DNA of 64,000 nt. It comes from Yersinia pekkanenii. Its GTDB lineage: Bacteria > Pseudomonadota > Gammaproteobacteria > Enterobacterales > Enterobacteriaceae. Below are positions 32,478-41,656 of the stretch, piece by piece. Below the pieces are notes generated by a model, which was not told where the DNA came from, made no database searches, and saw nothing but the letters and a program-made list of their open reading frames with translations. Location: assembly GCF_001152565.1 (NCBI RefSeq), contig NZ_CQAZ01000002.1:133656-197655 (forward strand). The letters are read 5' to 3'. The translations under genes were made by a program, and so were the position numbers. Numbering within the stretch: position 1 is the stretch's first letter; every line of letters starts with the position of its first letter.

Positions 32478-32519
32478 ATGACTTATTGGTTCAAAAAACT
32501 CAGAGCATGAGGAGACTAC

Positions 32520-33452
32520 ATGTATCATCGAATGGTTCAGGAACCGCAACCCAATCCCTTGCTGCCAGGTTATACCTTTAATGCCTATCTGGTGGCAGGA
32601 TTAACTCCGATTCTGGCTGACGGACCACTCGATTTCTGTATCGACAGGCCGGGGGGAATGAAAGGCTATATCCTGAATTTGACCATTAAGGGGCAGGGCA
32701 AGATTTTTGACGGTGAAAATACCTTTTACAGCAACCCCGGTGACTTACTGCTTTTCCCCCCTAAGGCATCACACTATTACGGGCGCTCACCTAACAGCGA
32801 CTGTTGGTATCACCGTTGGGTCTACTTCCGGCCACGGGCTTACTGGGCAGACTGGCTGGAGTGGCATAGCAAAACCCATGAGGTCGGGCGTTTATCTTTG
32901 CCTAACAACAACTTAATTTTGGAATTTGATCGTCTGTTTGCCAATATCGAACAGACACAAAAATCCGGGCGGCGCTTTGGCGAAGAGTTGGGCATGAATC
33001 TACTTGAGCGCTTGCTGCTGCGGGCGATGGAAGAAGATCCCCTTAGCCCGCAACGTATTATGGACCCACGTGTTATTGAAGCCTGTCAGTTTATTACGGG
33101 TAATCTGGCCGGAGAACTGCGCATCGACGAGGTTGCCCGCCATGTTTGCCTCTCTCCGTCACGGTTGGCGCATTTGTTCCGTGAACAAGTGGGTATCAAT
33201 ATATTGCGTTGGCGTGAAGATCAGCGGGTTATTCGGGCTAAGTTATTGCTGCAAACCACGCAAGAACCGATCGCCACCATTGGCCGCGTGGTGGGCTATG
33301 ATGACCAACTCTATTTCTCCCGCGTTTTTCGTAAGCGTGTCGGGGTCAGCCCCAGTGATTTCAGACGTCGCAGTATTGAAACCAACTATCCGCAACGTAG
33401 TCTCCGTCAGCCAGAATGGCGCGATAATACAGCGGTAATTGTGCGGGGTTAG
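32520..33452 (+). CDS. araC: Arabinose operon regulator AraC
   Basis: 310 residues. N-terminal cupin arabinose-binding/dimerisation domain ([49 protein letters not shown]) and C-terminal HTH domain ([44 protein letters not shown]). AGGAG five bases upstream of ATG. It lies downstream of araFGH in the same direction rather than divergent from araB as in E. coli. Confidence 0.96.
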   Translation: MYHRMVQEPQPNPLLPGYTFNAYLVAGLTPILADGPLDFCIDRPGGMKGYILNLTIKGQGKIFDGENTFYSNPGDLLLFPPKASHYYGRSPNSDCWYHRWVYFRPRAYWADWLEWHSKTHEVGRLSLPNNNLILEFDRLFANIEQTQKSGRRFGEELGMNLLERLLLRAMEEDPLSPQRIMDPRVIEACQFITGNLAGELRIDEVARHVCLSPSRLAHLFREQVGINILRWREDQRVIRAKLLLQTTQEPIATIGRVVGYDDQLYFSRVFRKRVGVSPSDFRRRSIETNYPQRSLRQPEWRDNTAVIVRG

Positions 33453-33566
33453 GCTCGCCGCTGATGTTAAGCCAAAATTACCTCTTGTCGTGGGAATCAT
33501 CATGGTGTCAAATCGGTTAATCGAGTGATATCAAATAAAAGAATGCACCAGGCAAGAGGAAATACA

Positions 33567-34616
33567 ATGACTGAAATAATAAAAGTAGGTTTGCTGGGCT
33601 ACGGTTATGCCAGTAAAACTTTCCATGCGCCGCTGATTATGGGCACTCCGGGGCTGGAACTGGCAGGTGTTTCCAGCCGTGATGCCAGTAAAGTGCATGC
33701 TGACTGGCCATCAATGACGGTGGTTTCTGACCCTCAAGCATTATTTGATGATCCTGCCATTAAACTCATTGTCATTCCCACCCCTAATGACACACATTTC
33801 CCGTTAGCCCAGAAAGCACTGGCCGCCGGTAAACATGTGGTGGTTGATAAACCCTTTACCGTGACACTGTCACAAGCGAAGGAATTGAAACAACAGGCCG
33901 ATGACGCAGGTTTACTGCTGTCGGTATTCCATAATCGCCGCTGGGACAGTGATTTTCTGACGCTAAAAACATTACTGGCGGAAGGTGCGTTGGGTAAAGT
34001 GGTCTATTTTGAATCTCATTTTGATCGCTATCGTCCGGAAATCCGCCAACGCTGGCGTGAGCAACCCGGTGCTGGCAGTGGCATCTGGTACGATTTAGGA
34101 CCACATTTGTTGGATCAAGCACTGCAACTGTTTGGTTTGCCAGCGACGCTAAATGTTGATCTGGGTCTGTTGCGTCCAGGCTCTCAGTCAGTTGATTATT
34201 TCCATGCAGTTCTCAGCTATCCGGGGCAACGTGTCGTGTTACACAGCACGGTACTGGCGGCGGCAGAAACCGCACGGTATATTGTTCACGGTACGCAGGG
34301 CAGTTACATCAAATTTGGTCTGGACCCACAAGAAGATCGGCTCAAAGCAGGTGAGCGCCTGCCGCAGACTGACTGGGGATACGATATGCGTGATGGTGTT
34401 GTGACACTGTCACATGATGGCCTGCTGGTCGAGAAACCGTTACTGACATTACCGGGTAATTATCCTGCCTATTATGCCGCTATCCGTGATGCTATTTTGG
34501 GTACGGCCAGCAACCCGGTACCGGCATCTGACGCGATTAAAGTGATGGAACTGATTGAGTTGGGTATTGCCTCTGATCAACAGAAAAGAGCGCTGCCGGT
34601 TTTGTCGGCAAACTGA
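33567..34616 (+). CDS. ydgJ: Gfo/Idh/MocA-family oxidoreductase YdgJ
   Basis: About 349 residues. N-terminal Rossmann fold (KVGLLGYGYASKTFHAPLI), the HVVVDKPF motif with the conserved Lys, and the C-terminal domain (FHNRRWDSDFLTLK, GSGIWYDLGPHLLDQA, YIVHGTQGSY-KFGLDPQED). Close to E. coli YdgJ; the substrate is not established. Start at ATG 33567 after AGAGG; the 14 codons upstream are probably not translated. In E. coli ydgJ directly follows add. Confidence 0.93.
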   Translation: MTEIIKVGLLGYGYASKTFHAPLIMGTPGLELAGVSSRDASKVHADWPSMTVVSDPQALFDDPAIKLIVIPTPNDTHFPLAQKALAAGKHVVVDKPFTVTLSQAKELKQQADDAGLLLSVFHNRRWDSDFLTLKTLLAEGALGKVVYFESHFDRYRPEIRQRWREQPGAGSGIWYDLGPHLLDQALQLFGLPATLNVDLGLLRPGSQSVDYFHAVLSYPGQRVVLHSTVLAAAETARYIVHGTQGSYIKFGLDPQEDRLKAGERLPQTDWGYDMRDGVVTLSHDGLLVEKPLLTLPGNYPAYYAAIRDAILGTASNPVPASDAIKVMELIELGIASDQQKRALPVLSAN

Positions 34617-34759
34617 ATTTCGTCTCCGTCTGAACGCAATGATAGCGTCGAGAGCTTTTTTGTTTGAAGGGAGATGCCCAAAGTGGTTGGAGTGGCCGGT
34701 AGGCAGCAGACTAACACCTCTGCCACTTCAAATACAAAGGGCATGAGGAATAATTTGGC

Positions 34760-35779
34760 ATGTCATGGTTACCACGTTTACCGATTGATAAGTTTTTATT
34801 AGTACTGATCCTGGTGGTTATTATTGCGTCGGTTTTCCCGTGTGAAGGGGAGGTTAAGCGGTGGTTTGAGCACCTGACCACTGCGGCTATCGCTTTATTG
34901 TTCTTTATGCACGGAGCCAAGTTATCCCGTGCCGCGATAGTGACCGGTATGGGGCATTGGAAACTGCATCTGGTGGTGTTCCTCAGTACTTTTGCCTTAT
35001 TTCCGCTGCTGGGCTTGAGCATGAATGTGCTGGTGCCTGGCGTGTTAACACCAACGCTGTATTTGGGTTTCCTCTATCTCTGTGCATTGCCAGCAACGGT
35101 TCAGTCGGCCATCGCTTATACCTCCGTTGCCGGGGGGAATGTTGCGGCAGCAATATGCAGCGCATCAGCCTCCAGTATCCTCGGCGTATTTCTTTCACCA
35201 CTTCTGGTGGGCATGTTAATGCACACGCAAGGCGGTGATACGGATACCTTGCACGCTATCGGTTCGATCGTCATGCAATTGATGGTGCCATTTATCGTCG
35301 GCCATCTATCACGGCCATTGATTGCCAAATGGGTGGAACGCCATAAAAAGTGGGTTAATATCACTGATCGGTCATCAATTTTATTGGTGGTGTATGTGGC
35401 TTTCAGCGCGGCGGTGGTTGAGGGCATTTGGCACCAAATTGACGGCTGGTCACTGCTGGCGATCCTGATCTGTTCGATGGTGTTACTGACGGTGGTACTG
35501 GTGGTCAACACCATGGCTGCCCGCTGGTTGGGCTTCAATACAGCCGATGAAATTACCATTGTGTTCTGTGGCTCAAAGAAAAGCCTGGCCAATGGGATAC
35601 CGATGGCCAATGTGCTGTTTCCTGCCTCGGTGGTGGGGGCTATGGTATTGCCGCTGATGATATTCCATCAGGTTCAATTAATGGTGTGTGCGGTATTGGC
35701 GCAGCGATATGCCAAACGCGTAGCAAGAGAAAATACGGATAAAGCGCTGGCTTCGGCGGAGAAGCGAGAGACTCAGTAG
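34760..35779 (+). CDS. yfeH: SBF-like bile acid:sodium symporter family protein YfeH
   Basis: 339 residues with about nine to ten hydrophobic segments, SBF_like family. Conserved blocks: FFMHGAKLSRAAIV, CALPATVQSAIAYTSVAGGN, and FCGSKKSLANGIPMANVLFP. Substrate unknown. Inserted between ydgJ and add, which adjoin in E. coli. Followed by a strong terminator. Confidence 0.88.
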   Translation: MSWLPRLPIDKFLLVLILVVIIASVFPCEGEVKRWFEHLTTAAIALLFFMHGAKLSRAAIVTGMGHWKLHLVVFLSTFALFPLLGLSMNVLVPGVLTPTLYLGFLYLCALPATVQSAIAYTSVAGGNVAAAICSASASSILGVFLSPLLVGMLMHTQGGDTDTLHAIGSIVMQLMVPFIVGHLSRPLIAKWVERHKKWVNITDRSSILLVVYVAFSAAVVEGIWHQIDGWSLLAILICSMVLLTVVLVVNTMAARWLGFNTADEITIVFCGSKKSLANGIPMANVLFPASVVGAMVLPLMIFHQVQLMVCAVLAQRYAKRVARENTDKALASAEKRETQ

Positions 35780-35810
35780 CGTAACGCGATTATAAATAAC
35801 AAAAGCGCCC

Positions 35811-35849
35811 GTATTTCTATGAAACTCGGGCGTTTTTTTATTTTATCGT
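35811..35849 (+). terminator. Terminator between yfeH and add
   Basis: Stem CGCCCG/CGGGCG (35816-35821 and 35837-35842) with a 15-base loop and seven T. An A run on the other side suggests it also serves the convergent add gene. Confidence 0.85.
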
Positions 35850-35856
35850 TTACCGG

Positions 35857-36855
35857 TTAAGCGCAAACTTTATCGCGCAGCGCCTGTTTTTCTTGTTCGC
35901 TGATAAACGCCATGGTCAGGCCATTTTCCTGTGCCTGGCGGATTTCTTGTGGCGTCAGGCCGGCAGCCGGTGCGGCTACATGATATTCATTGGCAATTTC
36001 AATCCCCTGAACCGCCGGATCATCCGTGTTAATGGAGGCGATGACACCGTGGCGCAAGAATGCGGCCAGTGGGTGAATTGCCAGAGAAGAGACCGTGCTG
36101 GTTTGGATATTGGAGGTCAAACAGGATTCAATGCCGATATTGTGCTCAGCCAGATAATCCATCAGCCTGATATCTTCCACGGCTTTAACACCGTGACCAA
36201 TACGTTCCGCCCCCAATTCACGAATAGCTTGCCAAATACTTTCCGGGCCAGCGGCTTCACCGGCATGGACAGTGATACGCAAACCAGCATCTCGTGCACG
36301 ATTGAAATGGCTGCGGAATAAATCACCGGGGAAGCCCAGTTCATCACCCGCCAGATCCAGTGCCGTAATGCCATCTCGATGTGCCAACAAGCCATCAAGT
36401 TCCTGTAAACAGGCTTGTTCACCAAAGGTGCGGCTGAGGATACCGATCAGGCGAATATCAATATCAAAATCACGGCAACCGGACTGTATACCCTCGATAA
36501 CCGCTTCAACCACCCCGGCGACGGGCAATTGGTGTTTAATTGCCATATAGAACGGAGAGAAGCGTAACTCGGCATAATGTAAACCGGCGTTGGCGGCATC
36601 TTCGACATTTTCATAGGCCACGCGACGGCAAGCATCCAGTGACCCTAAGACCGCCACGCCCCAATCGAGTTTTTGCAGGAAGCTGACTAAATCGGGTTCA
36701 GTTTTAGTAATTTGCACATGTGGGCGTAGGGTTGCCAGTTCATCAGCAGGTAATGGCAGATTAAATTGACGGCCCAAGTCTAAAATAGTTTGCGCCCGGA
36801 TATTGCCATCAAGATGGCGATGAATGTCGGTCAGAGGAAGGCGGGGATCAATCAT
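35857..36855 (-). CDS. add: Adenosine deaminase
   Basis: Deaminates adenosine and deoxyadenosine to inosine compounds. About 332 residues. Zinc ligands and catalytic residues: DIHRHLDGN (two His), TVHAGEAAG (His and Glu), ERIGHGVKA (His), SINTDDPAV (Asp-Asp). Start ATG 36855 ([14 protein letters not shown]) fits E. coli; a GTG three codons upstream is possible. A CRP-like site lies upstream. Confidence 0.96.
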   Translation of the reverse strand: MIDPRLPLTDIHRHLDGNIRAQTILDLGRQFNLPLPADELATLRPHVQITKTEPDLVSFLQKLDWGVAVLGSLDACRRVAYENVEDAANAGLHYAELRFSPFYMAIKHQLPVAGVVEAVIEGIQSGCRDFDIDIRLIGILSRTFGEQACLQELDGLLAHRDGITALDLAGDELGFPGDLFRSHFNRARDAGLRITVHAGEAAGPESIWQAIRELGAERIGHGVKAVEDIRLMDYLAEHNIGIESCLTSNIQTSTVSSLAIHPLAAFLRHGVIASINTDDPAVQGIEIANEYHVAAPAAGLTPQEIRQAQENGLTMAFISEQEKQALRDKVCA

Positions 36856-36950
36856 GCTGTGCACTCACTTTTATCTGCAATAGATTCTGGTAGGTAAAGT
36901 GCAGATCATTATAAAAACAAATGGATGAAAATATCCACTACGTTGCATAA

Positions 36951-36972
36951 AAAAGTGACATAAATCACATTG
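36951..36972 (-). promoter_or_regulatory. CRP-like site upstream of add
   Basis: AAAAGTGACATAAATCACAT contains GTGA-N6-TCAC with A/T flanks, a strong match to the CRP consensus. It is about 100 bases before the add start and about 45 bases past the stop of the LuxR-type gene. Confidence 0.6.
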
Positions 36973-37015
36973 TAGCAGTGCAGTCAATACGACATATACC
37001 CATTTATCATAAGGT

Positions 37016-37720
37016 TTAAATAAATGTACAGCCCGCTTTAATAAGCCATTCTGGAATATATTGATTAAAACCTTCGGCTTCACAGTATTCTTTAAAGGCG
37101 CGGTGCGAATTTACATTTGCCTTTTCATATATCGATTGCAATTTATTTGATATTGTTCGATTGGAAATGTTCAGTCTTTTCGCTATTTCTTTAGCGTTAA
37201 GAGATTGTAATAAGAAAAATATGACTTCAAGTTCTTTTTTGGTGAAATTACTTATAGGCGGATTCATTACTAATACAGAAGGAATTTTGTTATTAAATAA
37301 GTCATATAAAGAAATGAAATTGAATTTCGTCACATGAAAAATAGTGCCGATACAAACTTTTTCATTGTCAAACAGAGGGAATTTTTCGCAAAGCGTATGC
37401 TCATTACCCCATAAACAGGTCTGAATCATAGCCACACGTTTCTTATCCGTCTCAACTTCCCGATCTTGCTTTTGTAAATCTGACGCAAATTCAGCCCAAG
37501 GAGCAGGGCACTCGTTGTCTAATCGACCTTCAATATTAAATCTAATGGGTAATTGGCTAAATTTTAGTGTTGCTTTATTGACATACATAAAGCGCGATTC
37601 GCAATCTTTCACGCCCCACGGCTCTTCATTATTCTCCATAAATGATAAGAGCGAGCCGAAAGGCTCTGCATCGAGTCCCTTAGAACCCATTATTTTTGGG
37701 GGGTTAATTTTATCTATCAC
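37016..37720 (-). CDS. PAS-LuxR transcriptional regulator (first of a pair)
   Basis: 234 residues. N-terminal PAS-like sensor region (about 25-130: EEPWGVKDCESRFMYVNKAT, then KFPLFDNEKVCIGTIFH) and a C-terminal GerE/LuxR helix-turn-helix (about 160-215: FTKKELEVIFFLLQSLNAKE, then IAKRLNISNRTISNKLQSIY). Start is GTG with AGGAG six bases upstream. It has no autoinducer domain. It lies downstream of, and in the same direction as, the permease at 37803; its paralogue is on the other side. Confidence 0.85.
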   Translation of the reverse strand: MIDKINPPKIMGSKGLDAEPFGSLLSFMENNEEPWGVKDCESRFMYVNKATLKFSQLPIRFNIEGRLDNECPAPWAEFASDLQKQDREVETDKKRVAMIQTCLWGNEHTLCEKFPLFDNEKVCIGTIFHVTKFNFISLYDLFNNKIPSVLVMNPPISNFTKKELEVIFFLLQSLNAKEIAKRLNISNRTISNKLQSIYEKANVNSHRAFKEYCEAEGFNQYIPEWLIKAGCTFI

Positions 37721-37802
37721 TGTTAGCTCCTTTTAAAATTTTAAATTTTCTACAGATAGAGAATAGTTAAATCAATAGATGTCATAACGCCATAATATAA
37801 AA

Positions 37803-39086
37803 TCAGGATTTTTTCTGTATGATGCAAATCATCCAATAAATAGTACTGGCAATAATTAATGAATTGAATGACGGAATACCAAGTTCAATATTCATACCAC
37901 CGATAGTTCCCACCACACAAGCTGCGATAGCCTTCCAGCCAATTAATGGCGTTGATTCAGGCAACGACTGCGTCTGGCGACTGGTATCAAGCAATTTTCG
38001 GCTAGTACGTAATACATAGTAGTCGACCATCATGACACCTGATATTGGCGGAAAGATAACACCGAGTAGGGTGAGAAAATCTGTAAACTTATCTAAAATC
38101 CCGACTATTGATAAGAGGGTACCCACGATACCGAGTAAAACCGTCAGCCAAGTGCGACTCCACTTGTTACCCGTTATTCCTTCTACCACGTTGGTCAGGG
38201 CGAGCGATGAAGAATACAAGCAAACATCATTGATCTTGATGGTAGCGAGAATAACGGTGAGCAACCCGATCCACCCGGATGTTTGGATCATAATTGTTAC
38301 TACATCGTCAGTATTGAGCGCATGTGCAATCAATATGGCGACACCATTGACAATAAATTCACCCACCAAGATGCACGCCATCGTCATCCAGAATACGTGC
38401 CTACTATTTTTACAATAGCGGCTAATGTCTGGTGTCATGAGTGCACCGACAATGTATCCTCCGGCAACCATCGTAGCACCAGCAGCAATTGTAATCGGCG
38501 TTCCAGTAGGGACGACGACGACCAGATCAGCAATTTTATGTCCTGCTAGCAGATTTAACGAAATCCAGCCAATCGCCAGAAAAAAGACAGGCACGGCTAG
38601 TTTTGCTGTCCAGCTCAACGCTCTAAATCCGAATGCAACCAGTATTGTCAATGCCATCCCGGAGAGCGCGGCAGCCCAACTAAAACTGATCCAATCCCCC
38701 AACATGTGATTCAAACTATTAGCAAAAACGGCATTCAATATGCCAAACCAACCAAGAAGGCTGATCGCAATTCCGCTGCCAATAATAACCGAACCGACAC
38801 GACCAAAACCGCACCAACGAGCCAGCAAACTGATTGATAACCCCTCACGCGCGCCTGCAATACCTAGCCCGAGGCTAACAAATTGGAGTAGTAAACTACC
38901 TAAAAAGGTTGCCAGCATCGCCTGGCTAAATGTCATCGCATGCCCTAAGGTAGCGCCTAACATAAATTGTGCTAATGTTGTTATTGCACCTACTCTGACC
39001 AAAGTAACTGAGAGAAAACTTGATTTGGCAGATAAAGGTAAGCGACTCACGGAATAATCGTCGCCGAGGGAGGGGAGTCCATTCAT
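37803..39086 (-). CDS. NCS1-family cytosine/purine permease
   Basis: 427 residues with about twelve membrane segments. CodB-like features: an N-terminal segment with LVRVGAITTLAQFMLGATLG, GAREGLSISLLARWCGFGRV, GALMTPDISRYCKNSRHVFW and IFPPISGVMMVDYYVLR. Transports a nucleobase or related compound (family knowledge); substrate not known. No deaminase is next to it, although add is 1 kb away. Flanked by paralogous regulators and preceded by a direct repeat. Confidence 0.82.
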   Translation of the reverse strand: MNGLPSLGDDYSVSRLPLSAKSSFLSVTLVRVGAITTLAQFMLGATLGHAMTFSQAMLATFLGSLLLQFVSLGLGIAGAREGLSISLLARWCGFGRVGSVIIGSGIAISLLGWFGILNAVFANSLNHMLGDWISFSWAAALSGMALTILVAFGFRALSWTAKLAVPVFFLAIGWISLNLLAGHKIADLVVVVPTGTPITIAAGATMVAGGYIVGALMTPDISRYCKNSRHVFWMTMACILVGEFIVNGVAILIAHALNTDDVVTIMIQTSGWIGLLTVILATIKINDVCLYSSSLALTNVVEGITGNKWSRTWLTVLLGIVGTLLSIVGILDKFTDFLTLLGVIFPPISGVMMVDYYVLRTSRKLLDTSRQTQSLPESTPLIGWKAIAACVVGTIGGMNIELGIPSFNSLIIASTIYWMICIIQKKS

Positions 39087-39132
39087 TCCTTATGTTCCTT
39101 ATACTTTTGAACTTTAAACTACTTTACATTGG

Positions 39133-39172
39133 TTTTATCAATGTGAATCAAATTGATTTTATTAATGTGAAT
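39133..39172 (-). promoter_or_regulatory. Tandem direct repeat upstream of the permease
   Basis: TTTTATCAATGTGAAT (39133-39148) and TTTTATTAATGTGAAT (39157-39172) differ at one base and are 24 bases apart, 47 bases upstream of the permease start. Likely a tandem binding site; the binding protein is unknown, but the adjacent LuxR-type regulators are candidates. Confidence 0.55.
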
Positions 39173-39338
39173 ATGCTGAAGGTTATTCCGTGATCCATTT
39201 ACTTAGATATAAATCATGCCACAACACAAGATTAAGTCATAGACTAAAGATTAAAAAAAAAGATATATTATTATCCATAATGGTTGGTTGATTTTATATT
39301 GTAATATAACCCTATAAATAATTTAATATGATAACTAT

Positions 39339-40064
39339 ATGAGAAAAAATAGCCAACACCTGCACCTTCCTGACGAAATCCCACTGCAATTCATATTGTT
39401 ATGGGAGAGTAGTGATGAAGCTTGGGGGTTTAAAGATCTTGATTCGCACTATTTGCACGTTAACACCCCATTTATTGAACTATTAAATTTGCCAACACAG
39501 TTTTGCACTAAAGGTTTGTCAGATTGCGAACTGCCTCATCCTTCTTTTGCACAGTTTTCATCCCAATTCAGAGAGCAAGAGCAACTGGCGGCGATAACTA
39601 AAAAACGAGTGTCTTCAATTGAGATGCATTGTTTTGGCCGCGAACAAAAATTTCAACCTTATATTTTTGATAAATTCCCACTTTTAAATCGTAAAAAAGA
39701 GTGCTTGGGTATTATTTTCCATGGAAAAAAAATGGATTTGCTCACAGGTGAACAATATGTTGACCAAGCGTTACCTTTTAAATTATTAGTTGAAAAACCA
39801 GATGACTTTTTTACTGATGAAGAATTTGATGTCGTATTTTATTTGCTGCAAAATGCAAGTAATAAAACTATCGCCCAGAGGCTGGCGCTCTCTGATCAAG
39901 AGGTCGAAGGTTATCGGGGGAATATTTACCATAAAGCACACAGTGATTCATTCTACGAATTTAAACAATTCTGCAAAATAAAGGGTTATAGCCATTATGT
40001 TCCTCAAAAATTCCTCGAACCTTTCTCCATAATTATGCCGAATTCAGAATGGGATCTTGGATGA
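39339..40064 (+). CDS. PAS-LuxR transcriptional regulator (second of a pair)
   Basis: 241 residues, clearly paralogous to the product of 37016-37720: DEAWGFKDLDSHYLHVN, KKRVSSIEMHCFGREQ, KFPLLNRKKECLGIIFHGKK and an HTH region FFTDEEFDVVFYLLQNASNK with IAQRLALSDQEVEGY. The second helix-turn-helix helix is less canonical than in the paralogue. Divergent from the permease. Weak ribosome site. Low-GC look. Confidence 0.8.
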   Translation: MRKNSQHLHLPDEIPLQFILLWESSDEAWGFKDLDSHYLHVNTPFIELLNLPTQFCTKGLSDCELPHPSFAQFSSQFREQEQLAAITKKRVSSIEMHCFGREQKFQPYIFDKFPLLNRKKECLGIIFHGKKMDLLTGEQYVDQALPFKLLVEKPDDFFTDEEFDVVFYLLQNASNKTIAQRLALSDQEVEGYRGNIYHKAHSDSFYEFKQFCKIKGYSHYVPQKFLEPFSIIMPNSEWDLG

Positions 40065-40210
40065 TGCAGAGCGATCAGTCGAACAATTACCGACAGGCGC
40101 TTAAGAGAGGTTGAATTTGAACAACCGGAGGCTTCATTGCACTTGTTTGCGCTTTATTCAACCCGTCGTTATTTGTCCGTAAAGACAAAGTTTTATACTT
40201 CAGAGATGAG

Positions 40211-40234
40211 AAGCCACTCAAGGTATTGAGTGGC
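40211..40234 (-). terminator. Hairpin downstream of malY
   Basis: Perfect 8-bp stem GCCACTCA/TGAGTGGC with a 6-base loop, 25 bases after the malY stop, followed on the minus strand by TTCTC rather than a clean T run. Probable but weak terminator. Confidence 0.45.
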
Positions 40235-40258
40235 GTAATGCAATGGGGGTATTTCCCG

Positions 40259-41446
40259 CTAACTGCCGCTGCTCCCCTGCAAAAACTGGATGCCGCTGAT
40301 GAGCTTATCCATTCCGGCTGCCACTTTACTGTGTGAACAGCCTACATTGAGGCGCAGGAAGCCGCGGCCTTCTTCGCCATAGGTGAAACCGGGCATAATG
40401 GCGACTTTTTCTTGCTCGATCAGCACTTCTTGTAGCTGATTGTCATCAATATTCAGTGGCCGTAAATCTATCCATGCCAAATAGGTTGCCTGTGGTGGCT
40501 GCCAATTTAACGTCGGGAAAGCCTCATTCAGGCGCTGTGCGACATAAATCAGATTAGCGTGCAGATAACTGCGGAGTTCATCCAACCAGGGTTCGGCCTG
40601 CCGGTAAGCGGCGATATGTGCCACGATGGCCAGCACGGCCGGAGAGGATAGCCCATCACGGCCTTTCAACATTTTGGTGTAAATACCACGGGTTTTAGTA
40701 TCACTGATAAAACCGTATGCGCCAGTCAACGCGGGGATATTGAATGTTTTGGAGCCGGAAGTGAGCAAGGCCCAAGGCGTCTGGCCTACCTGACTCCATG
40801 GCGTATGCAGCTGATCGCCCCATGTCATATCCATATGGATTTCATCACTGATGACTTTCACCTGATGGCGTTCACACAGTTCGGCCATTTGTGCCAATTC
40901 ATCGGCTGTCCAGACTTTACCGGTCGGGTTATGTGGACTGCACAGTAACAATACTTTGGTCTGCGGCTTTGCCAGTAACGCTTCCAGATCTGCCATATCA
41001 CATTGCCACTGGTTATCGACTTTATGCAGCGGGCAGCTCAGTAATTGGCGCTGATTGCCGAGGATCACTTTATAAAAGGCATCATAAGCCGGCGTATGGG
41101 TGACGACGAAATCACCGGGCACTGACCAGCAGCGGATCAGTTGGGCCACCATGTAAATGACCGACGGGCCGTAGACTGCCATCGAGGTATCAATATGGCA
41201 GTGAAAACGTTGCTGATACCAATGGCGGACCGCACCAAGAAAATCTTCATGTTGCCAGCGGCTGTATCCCAGGACACCATGTTCAATTCGCTGATTAAGT
41301 GCTTGCAAAATCACTGGCGCGGTGGGGAAATCCATATCAGAAATCGTAAAGGGCAGCAGATCAGCGGCACCAAAACGGTCAGCAATATAGTCCCATTGGG
41401 TACACCAAGTGCCGTGACGATCGACAGGTGTGGAGAAATCAAACAT
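40259..41446 (-). CDS. malY: MalY: PLP-dependent cystathionine beta-lyase
   Basis: About 395 residues, fold-type I PLP enzyme. Visible: FDFSTPVDRHGTWCTQWDY, VYGPSVIYMV, HTPAYDAFYK, CSPHNPTGKVW, ISDEIHMDM and the PLP lysine in TSGSKTFNIPALTG. In E. coli it cleaves cystathionine and also dampens MalT activity. Start ATG 41446 matches E. coli; six extra in-frame codons precede it. Cotranscribed with malX, about 190 bases apart with repeat-like sequence between malX and malY. Confidence 0.94.
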   Translation of the reverse strand: MFDFSTPVDRHGTWCTQWDYIADRFGAADLLPFTISDMDFPTAPVILQALNQRIEHGVLGYSRWQHEDFLGAVRHWYQQRFHCHIDTSMAVYGPSVIYMVAQLIRCWSVPGDFVVTHTPAYDAFYKVILGNQRQLLSCPLHKVDNQWQCDMADLEALLAKPQTKVLLLCSPHNPTGKVWTADELAQMAELCERHQVKVISDEIHMDMTWGDQLHTPWSQVGQTPWALLTSGSKTFNIPALTGAYGFISDTKTRGIYTKMLKGRDGLSSPAVLAIVAHIAAYRQAEPWLDELRSYLHANLIYVAQRLNEAFPTLNWQPPQATYLAWIDLRPLNIDDNQLQEVLIEQEKVAIMPGFTYGEEGRGFLRLNVGCSHSKVAAGMDKLISGIQFLQGSSGS

Positions 41447-41559
41447 CAGCGTCTCGCTTATCAAAAAACGGGGTATCTGAGTACCCCGTAGCGGTTAATG
41501 ACAAATCTATTTATAGCTTAGTCAAATGAAGGGGAAACATGCCGTTGAGGTTGCTCTTA

Positions 41560-41640
41560 GTTTCAAATACAAGTGCATAAGCCACCGGAGCGCCCTGAGG
41601 TGCGGTCACCCCTTCACTCACTGAGTCATCCCTGACATAG
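41560..41640. repeat. Degenerate ERIC-like sequence between malX and malY
   Basis: Contains TTTCAAATACAAGTGCAT and CCCCTTCACTCACTGAGTCA, which recall the end and the core of ERIC-type elements elsewhere in the window. Orientation and exact limits uncertain. Confidence 0.35.
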
Positions 41641-41656
41641 CTTAGCGGATACCGGG

